From Talpa occidentalis (lineage: Eukaryota > Chordata > Mammalia > Eulipotyphla > Talpidae): a stretch of DNA of 64,000 bases. Shown piece after piece: positions 1-10,302 of this stretch. The translations under genes and the position numbers were made by a program. The stretch's first letter is position 1; each line of letters begins with the position of its first letter. Under the pieces are notes generated by a model. It saw only the letters and a program-made list of their open reading frames with translations, was not told the origin of the DNA and did not search any database. The stretch covers positions 19,000,850 to 19,064,849 of the forward strand of contig NW_023600993.1 of NCBI RefSeq assembly GCF_014898055.3. The letters are read 5' to 3'.

Positions 1-600
1 AAAACAAAGCACACACTATGGCCCTAAAATGGATTAATGTGATAAGATTCTAAAAACCGAATTTATGGTCCCAAGGGCCAAGAGAACTTTCAGTTAAATC
101 TCATCATGTTAACCACAAGTTTATCTCTTTTCTAAAACACTACAAAGGCACTAGTACCTCACTCATAAATGGCAACAATCAATAATCACCAAGCATATGA
201 AGAAAGCTCCCAACATAAAGCAGCAAAAATAAACAAGCAAAAGAGAAACCTAGAGGGAATGAAGATAACAGAGGAAATGGAAGAAAATCATGAAAGTTAC
301 TAATTTGTAGTCTCAGATAAATTCAAAGATACTATACGTCAATAAAGAGCAGGAAACTAGAAAGCAGAAAGAAGAAAAAGCTCTTAGAAATAAAAACACA
401 AATGCTAAAGTGAAACAAGATGTTAAATGCAAATTTTCCTGTGGTCTCAGTTTTATCTAAATTCCAAGATCAACAGATTCCAAATCACCTAGTTAGTCCA
501 CACAAGGGTGTGTGAGATGGTTTTACATTCCTTATTAGCATTGACCTTAAAAATATATTCAAACTGGTGAGGAGATTAAGAGGGAAGTCAATAGTGAGAA
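1..600. other. Unassigned A-rich stretch, possible old L1 5' material
   Basis: No open frame or recognisable gene. Around 180-420 the + strand is strongly A-rich, with phrases such as 'gaaagcagaaagaagaaaaag' that resemble 5' regions of old mammalian L1M elements. A clearer L1 5' fragment starts about 1.1 kb downstream in the same orientation, so this may be part of the same decayed element. I cannot fix its boundaries. Confidence 0.3.
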
Positions 601-614
601 TTTCTTTTTTTTTC

Positions 615-880
615 CTTTTTTTTTAAAAAGATTTATTTATTTATACATTCGAGAGCTGGGGTATAGGCCAGAGATGCAGGGGGTGAGAAGACTCACCAGA
701 GACAGAGTGGGGAACAGAACAGGCAGACTGACTGAAATACACAGCTGAGGGGAGTGGTGGGCAAGACAGGAGAGGTCTGCCTCACCATGCGGGTTGCTCT
801 CTGGTGGGCTGGGGATCGAACTCGTGCTGTGGAGGCTGCGGATTGCTTCATAGTGTGGTGCTAAGTCTCCTTAGTGGATC
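615..880 (-). mobile_element. tRNA-derived T+ SINE, copy 1 (diverged)
   Basis: Read on the - strand, the element runs from a degraded tRNA-like head near 880 to an AATAAA/A-rich tail near 615-645. The + strand shows the family's mirror landmarks: 'gatttatttatttata', 'caccagagacagag', 'aacaggcagactgac', 'ggcaagacaggagaggtct' and 'ggatcgaactcgtgc' (the B-box side). Its 5' end is badly decayed: the CCACCAGGGG core of the other copies is lost ('tctccttagtgg'). No clean target-site duplication was found, so this is probably one of the older copies in the window. Confidence 0.85.
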
Positions 881-1177
881 TGTAGCTCCTGTTTTCAGCC
901 CCTGGAGTCTTTCCTGAATCTCAGAAACAATCCAAAAAGTCATAATTAACAACCTTTTATAGAGAGGAAAATATTTAATATATAAGCTAAATTAGTATAT
1001 CAAAATCTCAAAAGATATCAAACAGAATTAATGTAGAATAAAAATGGGTGGGAGGGTGCAGTTTAGACCAACAGAGAATATTTAATATTTGACTGTTAAT
1101 CATTTAAGAAAGAAGAAACAAGAATGGAAAGGAATTTTTAGAGGAGGAGAGGTGAGTGCCAAGATCTGAAGGACAAG
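881..1177. other. Unassigned AT-rich DNA containing direct repeat copy A
   Basis: No gene is visible. Positions 1021-1128 recur in diverged form at 2215-2320 (see that entry); the rest shows no recognisable family. Confidence 0.5.
1021..1128 (+). repeat. Dispersed direct repeat, copy A (partner at 2215-2320)
   Basis: This stretch begins near 'aacagaatta', passes through 'tgtagaataaaaat', a G-rich patch, 'ttagaccaa', 'agagaatatttaa' and 'gactgtta', and ends in an AAGAAGAAA-rich segment. The same landmarks occur in the same order at 2215-2320, about 1.2 kb away, with scattered substitutions and short indels. Flanks beyond the block do not obviously match, so this is not a simple long tandem duplication. 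It could be an internal repeat of an old L1 5' region or a local duplication that was later diluted. Confidence 0.75.
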
Positions 1178-1190
1178 AAGTTCTAGACCA

Positions 1191-1457
1191 AGGACCTCCC
1201 TGGTGGCGCAGCGGTTGAGCTCTGGGCTGTGAAGCTGTCTGCAGCCTCTGTGACACTGGTTCGCTCCCTGGCTGGCCGGCGAGGGTCCCACATGGTGCAC
1301 AGACCTCTCCTCCATGCCCGCTGCTCCCCTCAGCTGTGTATTTCGTCAGTGTGCCTGTTCTGCTCCCCACTCTGGCTCTGGTGAATACTCTCACCCTCCT
1401 GCGCTTCTGACTATACCCAGTGCTTGTATAAATAAGTAAATATTTAAAAAAAAAAAA
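1191..1457 (+). mobile_element. tRNA-derived T+ SINE, copy 2, with 13-bp target-site duplication
   Basis: Full-length copy. It starts 'aggacctccctggtggcgca' (A-box region TGGCGCAGCGGTTGAG), has a B-box-like 'ggttcgctccc' at 1259-1269, continues through the tRNA-unrelated body ('cagacctctcctcc', 'cagtgtgcctgttctgctcc', 'tctggtgaatactctcaccc') and ends in TAAATAAGTAAAT and an A run. It is flanked by a perfect duplication 'aagttctagacca' at 1178-1190 and 1458-1470, the mark of L1-machinery retroposition. The intact duplication implies a fairly young insertion. The host sequence is old L1-like DNA. Confidence 0.93.
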
Positions 1458-1499
1458 AAGTTCTAGACCAAAAGGACAGAGAAAATGCTCAGGGAGAGG

Positions 1500-1775
1500 G
1501 GTTTAAAAATCAATAAAAGATTCATAGCCAGGAGCACTACTGGGATATTTCAGAACAACAGGTATAAGAAGAACCAGAAAACATTTTTAAAAAGTAAGAA
1601 GAGTCATGCGTAAAGTGGAATCAGAAAACATCAAACATTTTAATAGCTACATTAGAAGAGAGAAAAACTTAAAAGCAAGATCTTTATAATTCTGATGTGA
1701 AAATGTTATCAGCCTAGAATTCTACACCTGCCTAAACTTTTAATCTAGTCTGAGCTTGGAATAAAAATACCTCAG
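1500..1775 (+). mobile_element. Old L1 5'-region fragment
   Basis: The phrases 'agagagaaaaacttaaaagc' and 'cagcctagaattctacacct' match the region of old L1M-type elements that typically reads 'agagaaaatct(t)aaaagca...' and 'cctagaattctatacccagc'. No open frame survives. Flanking A-rich DNA on both sides (roughly 180-600 and 1780-2330) may be more of the same element, interrupted by the SINE at 1191. The family is called from memory; the subfamily is not assignable by eye. Confidence 0.6.
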
Positions 1776-2214
1776 ATACACAAGGTCCCAGAATATTTTC
1801 CTGATTTGATGCTCTAAATTTGGTGTTAGTCATATGAAGATATTACCTCCAAAATACAAAGAACCCATGAAATAGAGTATCTAACATTGGAAATTAGAAA
1901 TGTAACACAATATCCAGATGATGGCAAAGTAAATTCCCGGGTGACAAGCTCTACTTGTGAATCCTGAGGGAAAGGAGCTCAAATTAAATCAAGAAAATGA
2001 AGGACTCTGGGAAGGACTTCTCTAATTGGTAGAAAAGGATTTGATATATTATCTGGTCTTGCATACTTGCATACTGGAAAATAATACTAATAATGGAGCA
2101 TTTGAAAGGAAATTAAAGATAGATATATAGAAAACTTTAAAAGGAGAAGGAATTATGTACAACTCATTTGCACAAGAAAAGAAAAATCATAGTAAATAAT
2201 ACTCAGTACTTTAA

Positions 2215-2320
2215 AAACTGAATTATGTAGAATAAAAATTGGGGAGGGGGGAGGCTTAGACCAATAGAGAATATTTAACATTGGACTGTTAGTATTTAAA
2301 AAAGAAGAAAAAATAATGGA
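2215..2320 (+). repeat. Dispersed direct repeat, copy B (partner at 1021-1128)
   Basis: Matches 1021-1128 in order and orientation: 'tgtagaataaaaatt', a G-rich patch ('ggggagggggga'), 'cttagaccaatagagaatat', 'ggactgtta', 'aaagaagaaaaaataatgga'. Apparent age is moderate, since differences are spread along the whole length. The spacing is about 1,194 bp, and a SINE has landed between the copies. Confidence 0.75.
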
Positions 2321-2794
2321 CTGTTGATTTAACAAAAACTTTATTCAGTTATAAATACTCCTACTATATCATTAGAAATACATGTGTGTGATATGTGTGT
2401 GTATATTTTAATGGAGAAAAAGAATGGCAGATAAGCTAGAGCCTCATATCTCATAAAGGATTTCAATACAAATATTTTGATATTGATATGCTAAAAAGCA
2501 TCAATATGACAATTGGCAATCTAGAGACCAGATTGATAAAGCATTTTTAAGAGAAAGATGTAAGAGTTCAAGGGCATTGTGTCAGAGGGAGTTTAATAAA
2601 TATATTATTTCAGTCACTTTTTTAAAACTGTGTTGCTTTGACAGATAAAAGGGAAAAAGGAAAATACTACCATGGATTGATTAAAATTCAAACCAACAAT
2701 ACTTATTAGTCACCTTTTGTTTTTATTTTTTTTTCCAAATCAGTGTGAGCTGTGAAGGATGTGAAGACACAACTGTGTTCCTTGTTAGGGTTAC
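2321..2794. other. Unassigned AT-rich DNA
   Basis: Only short low-complexity tracts are visible, for example TG alternations at 2383-2402 and a T-rich run near 2720-2735. No gene, no RNA gene and no repeat family that I can name. Confidence 0.5.
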
Positions 2795-3010
2795 TTAGGC
2801 CATAAAGAATATGGCCTTTGAGTTCCAGCTTCAGGCCATGCTGGCTGTGCAACCTCTCTGTGCCAGTTTCCTCATCTATAAAGGGGAGTGGTAAATAACA
2901 AAAACATGTAGGATTGTTAGGAGGTTTAAGTGAATGGATGCATATCCAGAGAATGCCATGATGCCTAGCATGTGCTAACTGCTCTATCAGTAGCAGTTAT
3001 CATGATAATT
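2795..3010 (+). mobile_element. MIR SINE
   Basis: The order of landmarks is that of MIR: 'gcctttgagttccagcttca' (tRNA-side head), 'tgtgcaacctctctgtgcca', 'gtttcctcatctataaaggg' (MIR core), 'aggattgttaggaggtttaa', then 'catgatgcctagcatgtgct', the L2-like tail. The 'catctgtaaaatgggg' core is present in slightly changed form. This is an ancient fossil with no expected activity. Confidence 0.88.
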
Positions 3011-3418
3011 TAGTAAATACACACAGCATGAACTAGTAAGTGCAATGTTAGAAGGCTATCCCAAACAGCTTAGAAAAAAAGAAGCCCATGGGTTTTTAAA
3101 AAATAACTTCCTGATAAAACTGAACCAATTGTAAAGATTTTCTGGGGACCCTGCCCCTGATCTAGCAGGCAAAAAAGCAAAGCAGTCTTCACAGACACTA
3201 TTCTCTATGAAGGCATCTGCTGCCTGAAGTTAAAGTCAGTCTTTTCACAACCATTGATTACCAAGAAGCCAGATGAAATAGATTTAACAATGGGTACCTA
3301 GCCTTTTCATCTTTGCAGTTTATTCTTTAGAAAGAAGATACCTAGATCCTGCATTGCCTTCCTCTGGTGCCAACATATCTTTAGGTTAGGACAGCTTAGA
3401 ACTAGAAGCCCCTCCTGT
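3011..3418. other. Unassigned unique DNA
   Basis: No gene or recognisable repeat. A moderately GC-balanced stretch near 3140-3240 has no open frame of interest. Confidence 0.5.
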
Positions 3419-3434
3419 CAAGAATAATATGTTC

Positions 3435-3702
3435 CTTTTTTTTTTAAAGATTTATTTATTTGTATATAAGAACCAGAGTACAGGCCAGATGCATGAGAGG
3501 GTGAGAAGATTCACCAGAGACAGCGGGGAACAGAACAGGCAGACTGACGAAATACACTGCTGAGGGGAGCAGTGGGCAAGACAGGAGAGGTCTGCCGCGC
3601 CATGTGGGTTTCTCCCTGGCCGGCCAGGATCAAACCCGTGCTGCAGAGGCTGCAGACAGCTTCACAGTGCGGCGCTCAACCGCCTGCACCACCAGGGAGG
3701 CC
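3435..3702 (-). mobile_element. tRNA-derived T+ SINE, copy 3, with 16-bp target-site duplication
   Basis: Full-length antisense copy. On the + strand it begins with a T run, AAAGATTTATTTATTTG (the mirror of AATAAATAAATCTTT), then 'gtacaggccagatgcatgag', 'aacaggcagactgacgaaat', 'gacaggagaggtctgccgcg' and 'gctgcagacagcttcac', and ends 'ctgcaccaccagggaggccc'. It is flanked by 'caagaataatatgttc' at 3419-3434 and 'caagaataatttgttc' at 3703-3718, 15 of 16 identical. The terminal CCACCAGGGAGG is CTCF-like but one G shorter than in sister copies. Confidence 0.94.
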
Positions 3703-3718
3703 CAAGAATAATTTGTTC

Positions 3719-6017
3719 TTAAAGTCAGTTAGTTTCTACTTGTACAAACTAAATTCAAACTTGTATTTATTGGAACAGCTATCACAGAGTCAAACCTGTA
3801 GGTCTGCTTCCCAGGTTTGAGTTTGCATTTTGATTATCTAATAGAATCCTTACTTTGATTATCTAATCAACACTTTTTTCATTATTATTAATATTTTATT
3901 TTCAGTTAATAAAATAATGGTTAGCTATAGGGCCCTGCTTTCAAGTGGAAAATCTTTGCAAAAGCAATCCTACATCTGACAGACTTCCCAAGCCCCGCCT
4001 ATCATTGTGTATTTGCTTGGCTTCTGTCTCCTGCACTTAGCAAGCCAGGCTTGACACTTCATTACTTTCTCAAGACTCCACTGGTTCCACTGGTGCAGCC
4101 GTCTCTTAAGGTTTCTACCCCATTGTAACTGCTAACACCATTTACCCCTTCCCCTGGCTGTCAGTGAGAGGAGCCCTGCTGGAGACCAGATAATTCAGCC
4201 CCATCCCGATTCCCACTTGTTAACTTTTTGCCAAGGCAGAGACACAAATGCTTAGCTTCTGCCTCTGAAGACTTTATCTGTATATGCTCTGCCGTATTCT
4301 TTTCTTGAACTGATATTTTGTCACCTACATAACTAGGTAATAGGTGAAAATAAAACACAGAAGAAAGTGTGAATTATCCAAATATAGCTATTTCATTGGC
4401 ATATATACTAATTTTCAAAGTCTAATTGATAAATTGTTTATTTGGCTATTTAATCATTAAACAAATATTTTTAAAATATTAATATTAAATGATATGCTAT
4501 GATATTAAAGGAAAATAGGAAAGAAGATTCTGTATTCCACATGATTTTATCTATGTAAGAAGAAGGAAAAAAGACAACTGAAAGGAAATAAACCAAAATG
4601 CTAAGGGAGGTCATTCTGGGTTCAAAGATTATGAATAGTTTATTTCCTTCCTTACTCCTTTTCTTTTCTTTTTTGTTTGTTTACATTTATTTAGGAAGTC
4701 TACTCTGTTACCACAAGCAAAATATATATGGTTTAAAAATAAGCAGCAATAATCTCAAAATAAAAAATACAAATTTAATTTCACAAATATTTAAGTACTT
4801 ATTATTTCCTAATATCGTCAATGTTGTTTTTCTAGTGTTACTTATTATCAGGTACATCAGATGCTTTAAAATGCAGTGCACTTTGGTCGTTAAATTTATT
4901 TTATTTATTTAATATTTAGTTTAATGATATCTTATTATTAGCATTTTCCTCAGTTGATTTCAAAGTTCTTGTAGGCAAGACAACATGTTAGATTTCTCTA
5001 GAACAAAGTCCCTGGCCCAGTTCTTTTCTGATGTTAAGTGCTTACAAATACCGTATTTATTGAGAGAAGGTGAAAAGCTTTATGGAGGGAGATCAGCAGT
5101 GAGAATACCGACTCTGGAGTCTGAGGGGTATGGTGTTGCCCTCTGCCCGCTAACTTCAGATACTTGAAACAAATTATCAGCAATGACAAACCATTTGGAC
5201 AATATGGACACTTCTGTCATTACCCAGAACTCCACTGAACTGTTAGTAAGTTTAGTGGCAATTTCCTAAAGGTTAATGTGGCAGTGCAATACCAAGAGGA
5301 TTAGGGTTTTTACAAGAAATGGACTGGAGCACATTATGTTCAGGATGAGAGAGTATGATTGACACTGTGGAACTGCTCCCTTGGGAGACCCAGAGTGTCC
5401 TGTGGTGTTCGTCCTCCTCTGTGAGGCTTATGGGAAGAGATAAAAATAACAAGGAAGTAGGTGAAGGTGGGCAGTATATGTGCATGCCTGTGATAGCTAT
5501 TTGCATATCACAGTGGATGCAATGATAAACTCCTGCCCTCGTGGAAATTACATTCTTACAGAGAAACTCCATTGGATATTAGTCTGTTGGAATGAGATAT
5601 CATTGAAGAATGAGTGGGTGCAAAAAGAAAGGCTGTAGACTCAATAAGAAGGGAACATTTCACTCTACTTTATATTTAAGTTTTAGTCTAGCTGTATCTC
5701 GCCACATCCTGGCACCTTCCCTCTTGTACACAGACACACACACACAAATTAGAACATATTCACAATAAAATCAAATGGGAAATCATTCCACATTACAACA
5801 ATAGTAATTTTTTTAAGGAACTTGATTCTCTAATTTAAAATAATAATCATAGTGTTGTAGCTATTTTAGAATGCATTTAGTTCTTTGGAAAGAATTTACA
5901 GTATTCATTTGAAAAATTCCATCTGATGGCAGTCCTAACTTGAAGGCTTTGAAAGAGTTACATTTAGCTTCACCTCCTATACTCGCACCCTCGTTCAGTT
6001 CACTCCAGACACTGGAC
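3719..6017. other. Unassigned unique DNA
   Basis: No supported gene. The small open frames here (for example at 4161-4358, 4598-4912 and 5273-5572) lack any domain I recognise and sit in AT-rich DNA. The 4380-4960 part is very AT-rich. A short (AC)n tract lies near 5732-5746. A segment near 5095-5165 has faint MIR-like phrases but too few to call. Confidence 0.5.
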
Positions 6018-6985
6018 TTCTTTTTCTATTCTTTTTTTATTTAGGTAACACTAGTACAACACAGTGTAGGTTTCACTTATACAGTTTCTTAACAACTGTA
6101 TATATGACACCATACCCACCAACAACCGATCGCCCCCCTCTATTTCATCCCACTCTGACAACCACCATTCTCTTGTCAGATCTAAGGGATTCTTTTTGTC
6201 TTGTTTTTTTTTTTTTTCATTCGCTTTCTTTATATCCCACAAATCAATAAAATCACATGATATTTGTCTTTTGACTTATTTCATTTAGTATCATCCCCTT
6301 GAGGTCTATCCATGTTGTTGCATATGGCAAGATTTCACCCCTTTTATGGCTGAGTAGTATTTCATTGTGTATATGCCACCTCTTCTTTACCTAATCATGT
6401 GTCAATAGGCACTTGGATTGTGTCCATATCTTGGCTACTGTGAACAGTGCTGCAGTAAATATCAGAGATACCTATATATTTTCAGATTAGTATTTTCATA
6501 TTCTTCAGGTAAATCATCAGAAGTGGTGGTTCTAGTTTTAATTTTTCAATGAACCTCCATGACTGTTATAGTAGCTACAGCAGTTTATATTCCCACCAAC
6601 AGTGCACAAGTGTTCTTTTTTCTCCACAATCTCACCAACACTTACTGTCTCTTGACTTTTTGATAATAACCATTGAAACAGATATGAGGTAAAATCTCTT
6701 TGTGGCATATTGATTTGCATTTCCCTAATCATAGGCTCCAAAGGACATCTTTTCACATGTCTGTTGGCCAACTGTATGTCTTGTTTGGTGAAATGTCTAC
6801 TTAGATCCTCCACCCATATTTTAAACCTGATTGTATTTTTGTTATTGTTTATTATTTTCATTATTAACCGTTTGTTTTATGATTTGAAAATAACTTCTAT
6901 TCAATAAGCTGCCTTTTCATTTTAACTATTGGTTCATTATGCAGAAGTTTTTTAGTTTGTGGACACTGCATTTGTTGATGTGACT
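6018..6985 (-). mobile_element. L1 3' end (3' UTR plus end of ORF2), antisense
   Basis: The + strand begins with a T-rich run and reads backwards through an L1 3' end: 'ttagtatcatccccttgagg', 'tccatgttgttgcatatggc', 'gagtagtatttcattgtgta', 'tgtccatatcttggctactg', 'ttgatttgcatttccctaat', then 'gcagaagttttttagtttgt' and 'catttgttgatgtgac'. These mirror the last part of ORF2 (the conserved FIAAL...IAK...MEYY region) and its upstream coding part. Frames are broken throughout. This is a 5'-truncated, dead retrotransposon of intermediate age. L2-derived DNA follows immediately. Confidence 0.92.
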
Positions 6986-6996
6986 TCATTCCCTCC

Positions 6997-7050
6997 TCAT
7001 TCCCACCTCAAGGATCATTCCCACCTCAAGGATCATTCCCACCTCAAGGC
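6997..7050 (+). repeat. 18-bp minisatellite, three copies
   Basis: Unit 'tcattcccacctcaagga' repeats at 6997-7014, 7015-7032 and 7033-7050. The copies are identical except for the last base of the third. Because 18 is a multiple of three, the surrounding 83-codon open frame reads a repeated DHSHLK motif, but this looks like an artefact of the repeat inside old L1/L2 DNA. Confidence 0.95.
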
Positions 7051-7412
7051 TTTAGCTTTTACTGACCTCTCTGCCTGCAATGTTCTTCAGCAAATTCTTC
7101 ACAGGTCTCTCCTCATGAGGCTTAAGTTCTTGTTCACCAGTCGCTTCCTCACAAAGGCCTTCCCAACCATCCTGGTAAAGAAGTTCCCAGCCAAACTTGA
7201 TCCTGCTTAACTTTTCTTTAGAGTACTTCCTATTACCTGAAATTATAAGATGAATATTTACTTTCTTTTTATTTATCTGGGACTTCCCTCAAAAATAGGA
7301 GTTCCATAAGTATAGGTTTCTTATTTGCCCACTTTTCTTCTACATCCCTAAAACAGAGAAGTGTGGATGATGTAAATTAGATATTCAATAATTACTTATT
7401 GAATGAATGAAA
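7051..7412 (+). mobile_element. L2 LINE, 3' end
   Basis: Landmarks of the L2 3' region appear in order: 'tctgcctgcaatgttcttc', 'gtctctcctcatgaggctta', 'cacaaaggccttcccaacca', 'acttcctattacctgaaatt', 'ataggagttccataagtat' and finally 'acttattgaatgaatgaaag', the short L2 terminal repeat. This is a very old fragment and any open frame in it is incidental. The 18-bp minisatellite directly precedes it. Confidence 0.85.
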
Positions 7413-7586
7413 GAGTAGATGAATTGGGTTTACCTAGGAAGAGTGTTTGAAAACACAAGAAAATTAGATATAAAAATTATGTTATCTCTGCAGATAATTA
7501 ACACTCTCTCTTTGTTTGAACCATAGGCTTCAGAATGAAATCACCATTATTGAACACTACCCCCTTCATTTGCCCCCCACAACCCA

Positions 7587-7588
<2 letters not shown>

Positions 7589-7630
<42 letters not shown>
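7589..7630 (+). repeat. (AC)21 microsatellite
   Basis: An uninterrupted AC dinucleotide run of 42 bases, preceded by a C-rich run (7573-7588). Purity and length suggest it is polymorphic. Alternating purine-pyrimidine sequence of this length can adopt left-handed DNA. Antisense translation gives a meaningless Val-Cys stretch. Confidence 0.98.
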
Positions 7631-7632
<2 letters not shown>

Positions 7633-8238
7633 CTAAGCAAAATACCATAACATAAACATTTTCTTGGCCCCTAGATGCTATAACCTCTAATTTCCAAACC
7701 CAGCCAACTTTGAGTTCCTGCCTGTTTGGTAGCACACCTCCATGGGAGCACTGGAATTAACACCTGTATCTGTGTTTACCAAGGGACTGCTCTGGTCTGA
7801 AAGTTCCCTGCCTGTGGTCACACCATTGTTTTTCATGACCGGTGTGTGTGGCACTATTGAAGGGTAGGCTAGTGTCTAAATTGAATGGGTAAGGAGAAAC
7901 AGACATTCTCTTTGCTACCTTTGTGGAAAGGTGACAAGGGGATATATGTACTGAATTACCTGCTGTCAATTATTGATGATTTTGGCTGGATTCATTTGCC
8001 TTCTCTAGTTACTCTGATATATTTCCAAAAGGCAGCTGCCAGCCTGCTCGGTTCTTCACCTCTTATCCCTAGTAAAGTTCATAGGGAAAGGTTCAACAAG
8101 CTGAACTAACCTTTAGAAATTTCTGTGGACTTCCAGGGACTAAGAACAACCTAATTATTCAGAAGACAAGTAATTCATCTAGTCTTTTAGTTAATTTCAT
8201 CCAGCAAAGTAAAGGTAGTAGCACTATGCATCAAAACA
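7631..8238. other. Unassigned unique DNA
   Basis: No gene or repeat recognised. An open frame at 7885-8109 (74 codons) has no recognisable domain and no supporting context. Confidence 0.5.
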
Positions 8239-8301
8239 CTGGAATTGGATACTAAAATTCTGGAATTGGTTATTAAAATACTGGAATACTTGGATGCCAC
8301 T
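8239..8301 (+). repeat. Degenerate 21-bp tandem repeat, about three copies
   Basis: The phrase 'ctggaat' followed by TTGG(A/T)TA(C/T)(T)AAAAT recurs with exact 21-bp spacing at 8239, 8260 and 8281. Copies 1 and 2 are close; the third diverges after its first eight bases. No known family recognised. Confidence 0.85.
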
Positions 8302-9079
8302 TGGTAAATAGCCACCAGCCTGAGTCTCCACCATGAAGATCACCTTTACCCATAAGAACCCCTCACCAGACCTCCCCAAAATCACTACTGAAACATGCTG
8401 GCACAGCAGGGAGCCTTCATGAAAAGGTCAGTCAGAGAATATCTGAGGTCCATTCTGAGTAGCAGGCCCATTGCCTTCCCATATAAGAAATATTGGGGTC
8501 ACCCTGCCTGAGACTGTAATGACAGTGAAACTTCCATTTGAAAGTTCTATACCCTTTACTTCATAACAAATCCAAGAGTAGTTTAACACAGATGGAGCTC
8601 ACTTAAACTGAAAACATGAAACTGTTTTGAAACATCCTAAAGGAGAAGTCTCCCAGGATCTATTTTGGTTCCTTTACCCTACCAAAACAAACCTAATATC
8701 CTTTGCCTAATTAAAGAACATTTCCAAAGAAAGGACAATCTGATTTTTACACACCCACAAGTGTGCAGGGATCTTTCTCTCTAATCTTGTATTGCCACTA
8801 CGCCTGGGATATATATATCAACTCTATTACATTCCCAGGATCACAGCATTACATTTCCAGAGAAGGTCTGAGGACTGGGTCCAACTAATAACATATATTG
8901 CAATGCACGGCAACCTGTTCATTTTCTCAATAAGAGCTTTATCCTTAGCACTTGCCATGTAGCACTGCTTGAATTTCATATAACTCTGGCCACAGTTTCT
9001 GTACTCTGATTTAGACAACTTCTCAGTAATAAATTAAAAACCCCACTGTGGAGCTGACCATGAGTTTAAGGCAGGCAGG
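8302..9079. other. Unassigned unique DNA
   Basis: No supported gene. A TATATATAT run lies near 8810-8818. The region immediately after it has a composition compatible with an old retroviral-type remnant, but I see no protein motif. Confidence 0.4.
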
Positions 9080-9480
9080 AGGTCCTGAACAGATTAAAGA
9101 TCCCTACGTGGGCATATGAGAGAGAAGACATTCCGCCTACAAACCATTGGTCAGGAATATATACAGCAAGAGAAAACACAAGGCAGATGTCATAGACATT
9201 AAAGTTCAGGGACCTGAGGTTATTTTTCTTCCTTTGAAAAAGGAGTGTTGCTGTTGATCTCACTCCTTATGTTAGTTTGATGCCAATGGGTTCTGAAGGG
9301 TCAGTGGGGAGAAAGGGGTGTCTTTATTATAGTATTGTGTTTATCTCACTGTTTTTTTTTAAATACTTTTCATTCATTTAGGGAGCTCCCTTGGTGAGTT
9401 GAAATAAAAGTTTACTCTCCCAATTGCTTGAATACTTAGTTTCGCCATCGCTTCATTCTGGTCTCTGTTTTCTTTAAAAA
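9080..9480 (+). mobile_element. Possible old LTR fragment
   Basis: The end of this stretch reads 'gggagctcccttggtgagtt', then 'gaaataaaagtttactctcc', and closes with 'cgcttcattctggtctctg'. An AATAAA signal followed by a pyrimidine-rich stretch and a TTC-rich close is what retroviral LTR R/U5 regions look like. I could not find a matching 5' end, a target-site duplication or an internal coding region, so the call is tentative. It could also be unique DNA with a chance AATAAA. Confidence 0.35.
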
Positions 9481-10302
9481 TTCAAGTCAATTCTTCAACA
9501 CATAAGTGATGAGCCACCACCCTCAAGCTCCCTTTTATAGAAAAAGGAAATAGAAATGTGTGTTCTTTTCAGTCCTTAGGACTCTGGTTTTGCTTTATGA
9601 AAAGCACACATGGGAACCAATGTGTGATTCTGACCAAAGTGAAACATTACTTAGGAAGCAAAAAGAACCTTTTATTGCCACTCAAAGTATGTGACTTTCA
9701 AGAAGCAGCAAAGAAATACTTTGGAAGTTGACTTGGCTAAACAGGTGATTAACAGCAAAATTATTAAGAGGAAGTTCTAATTTGGGGAGAAGAAACAAAA
9801 AGGAAGTAGATCAAAAAACCTAGGAAGGAATTTTAGAAAGGATCTCATTTTGAGGAAGCTATCAATAGAGTTCGGTACAAATGAAAACCAAGTTTCAGGT
9901 TATTCAGAAAATAATTACAAACAATGAAGCATAATGGAATTGGCACTTCAGTTACAGGTTGTCTGAGTGAGTGCAGAATCACTATCACTCATCATTTCCT
10001 ATCAGAATGATCAATCTCTTCTGCTAATAGTCTCTTGATAACATCAGAGACACTGATTTGAGCTAAACAGGCATCACCCTGGTCCTCTCAGTCTGTTTTC
10101 ATTTGGGAGGACATGTGGATCAAATAAATGAACTCTACAGGTTTGTCTCTGTGACCCAGTCAGTATTGTACCTGAGTGTGCAAGGGAATTAGTTCTTGGA
10201 GACCACGTATCTTTCCTTATTCATATGTGCACTGTAGCATCTAGGGCACACCTGGTACAAAGCAGTTCCTTGATGTCTGTGGTCAAAAGAAAGGAGCAAG
10301 TA
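9481..10302. other. Unassigned unique DNA
   Basis: AT-rich, no open frame of note, no recognised repeat. It ends where a miniature mariner-like element begins. Confidence 0.5.

Noticed and set aside
880..895. CTCF-like motif in SINE copy 1
   Set aside because: The 5' end of this copy is decayed and the CCACCAGGGG core is gone.
1191..1260. A functional tRNA gene
   Set aside because: A- and B-box-like words belong to a tRNA-derived SINE. The cloverleaf stems are not preserved, and the body and A tail follow.
6997..7050. CRISPR-like array
   Set aside because: Direct repeats have no spacers between them; they are head-to-tail minisatellite units in mammalian DNA. No CRISPR array or cas gene anywhere in the window.
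7547..7735. 62-codon - strand frame with a Val-Cys repeat
   Set aside because: Direct translation of the (AC)21 microsatellite.
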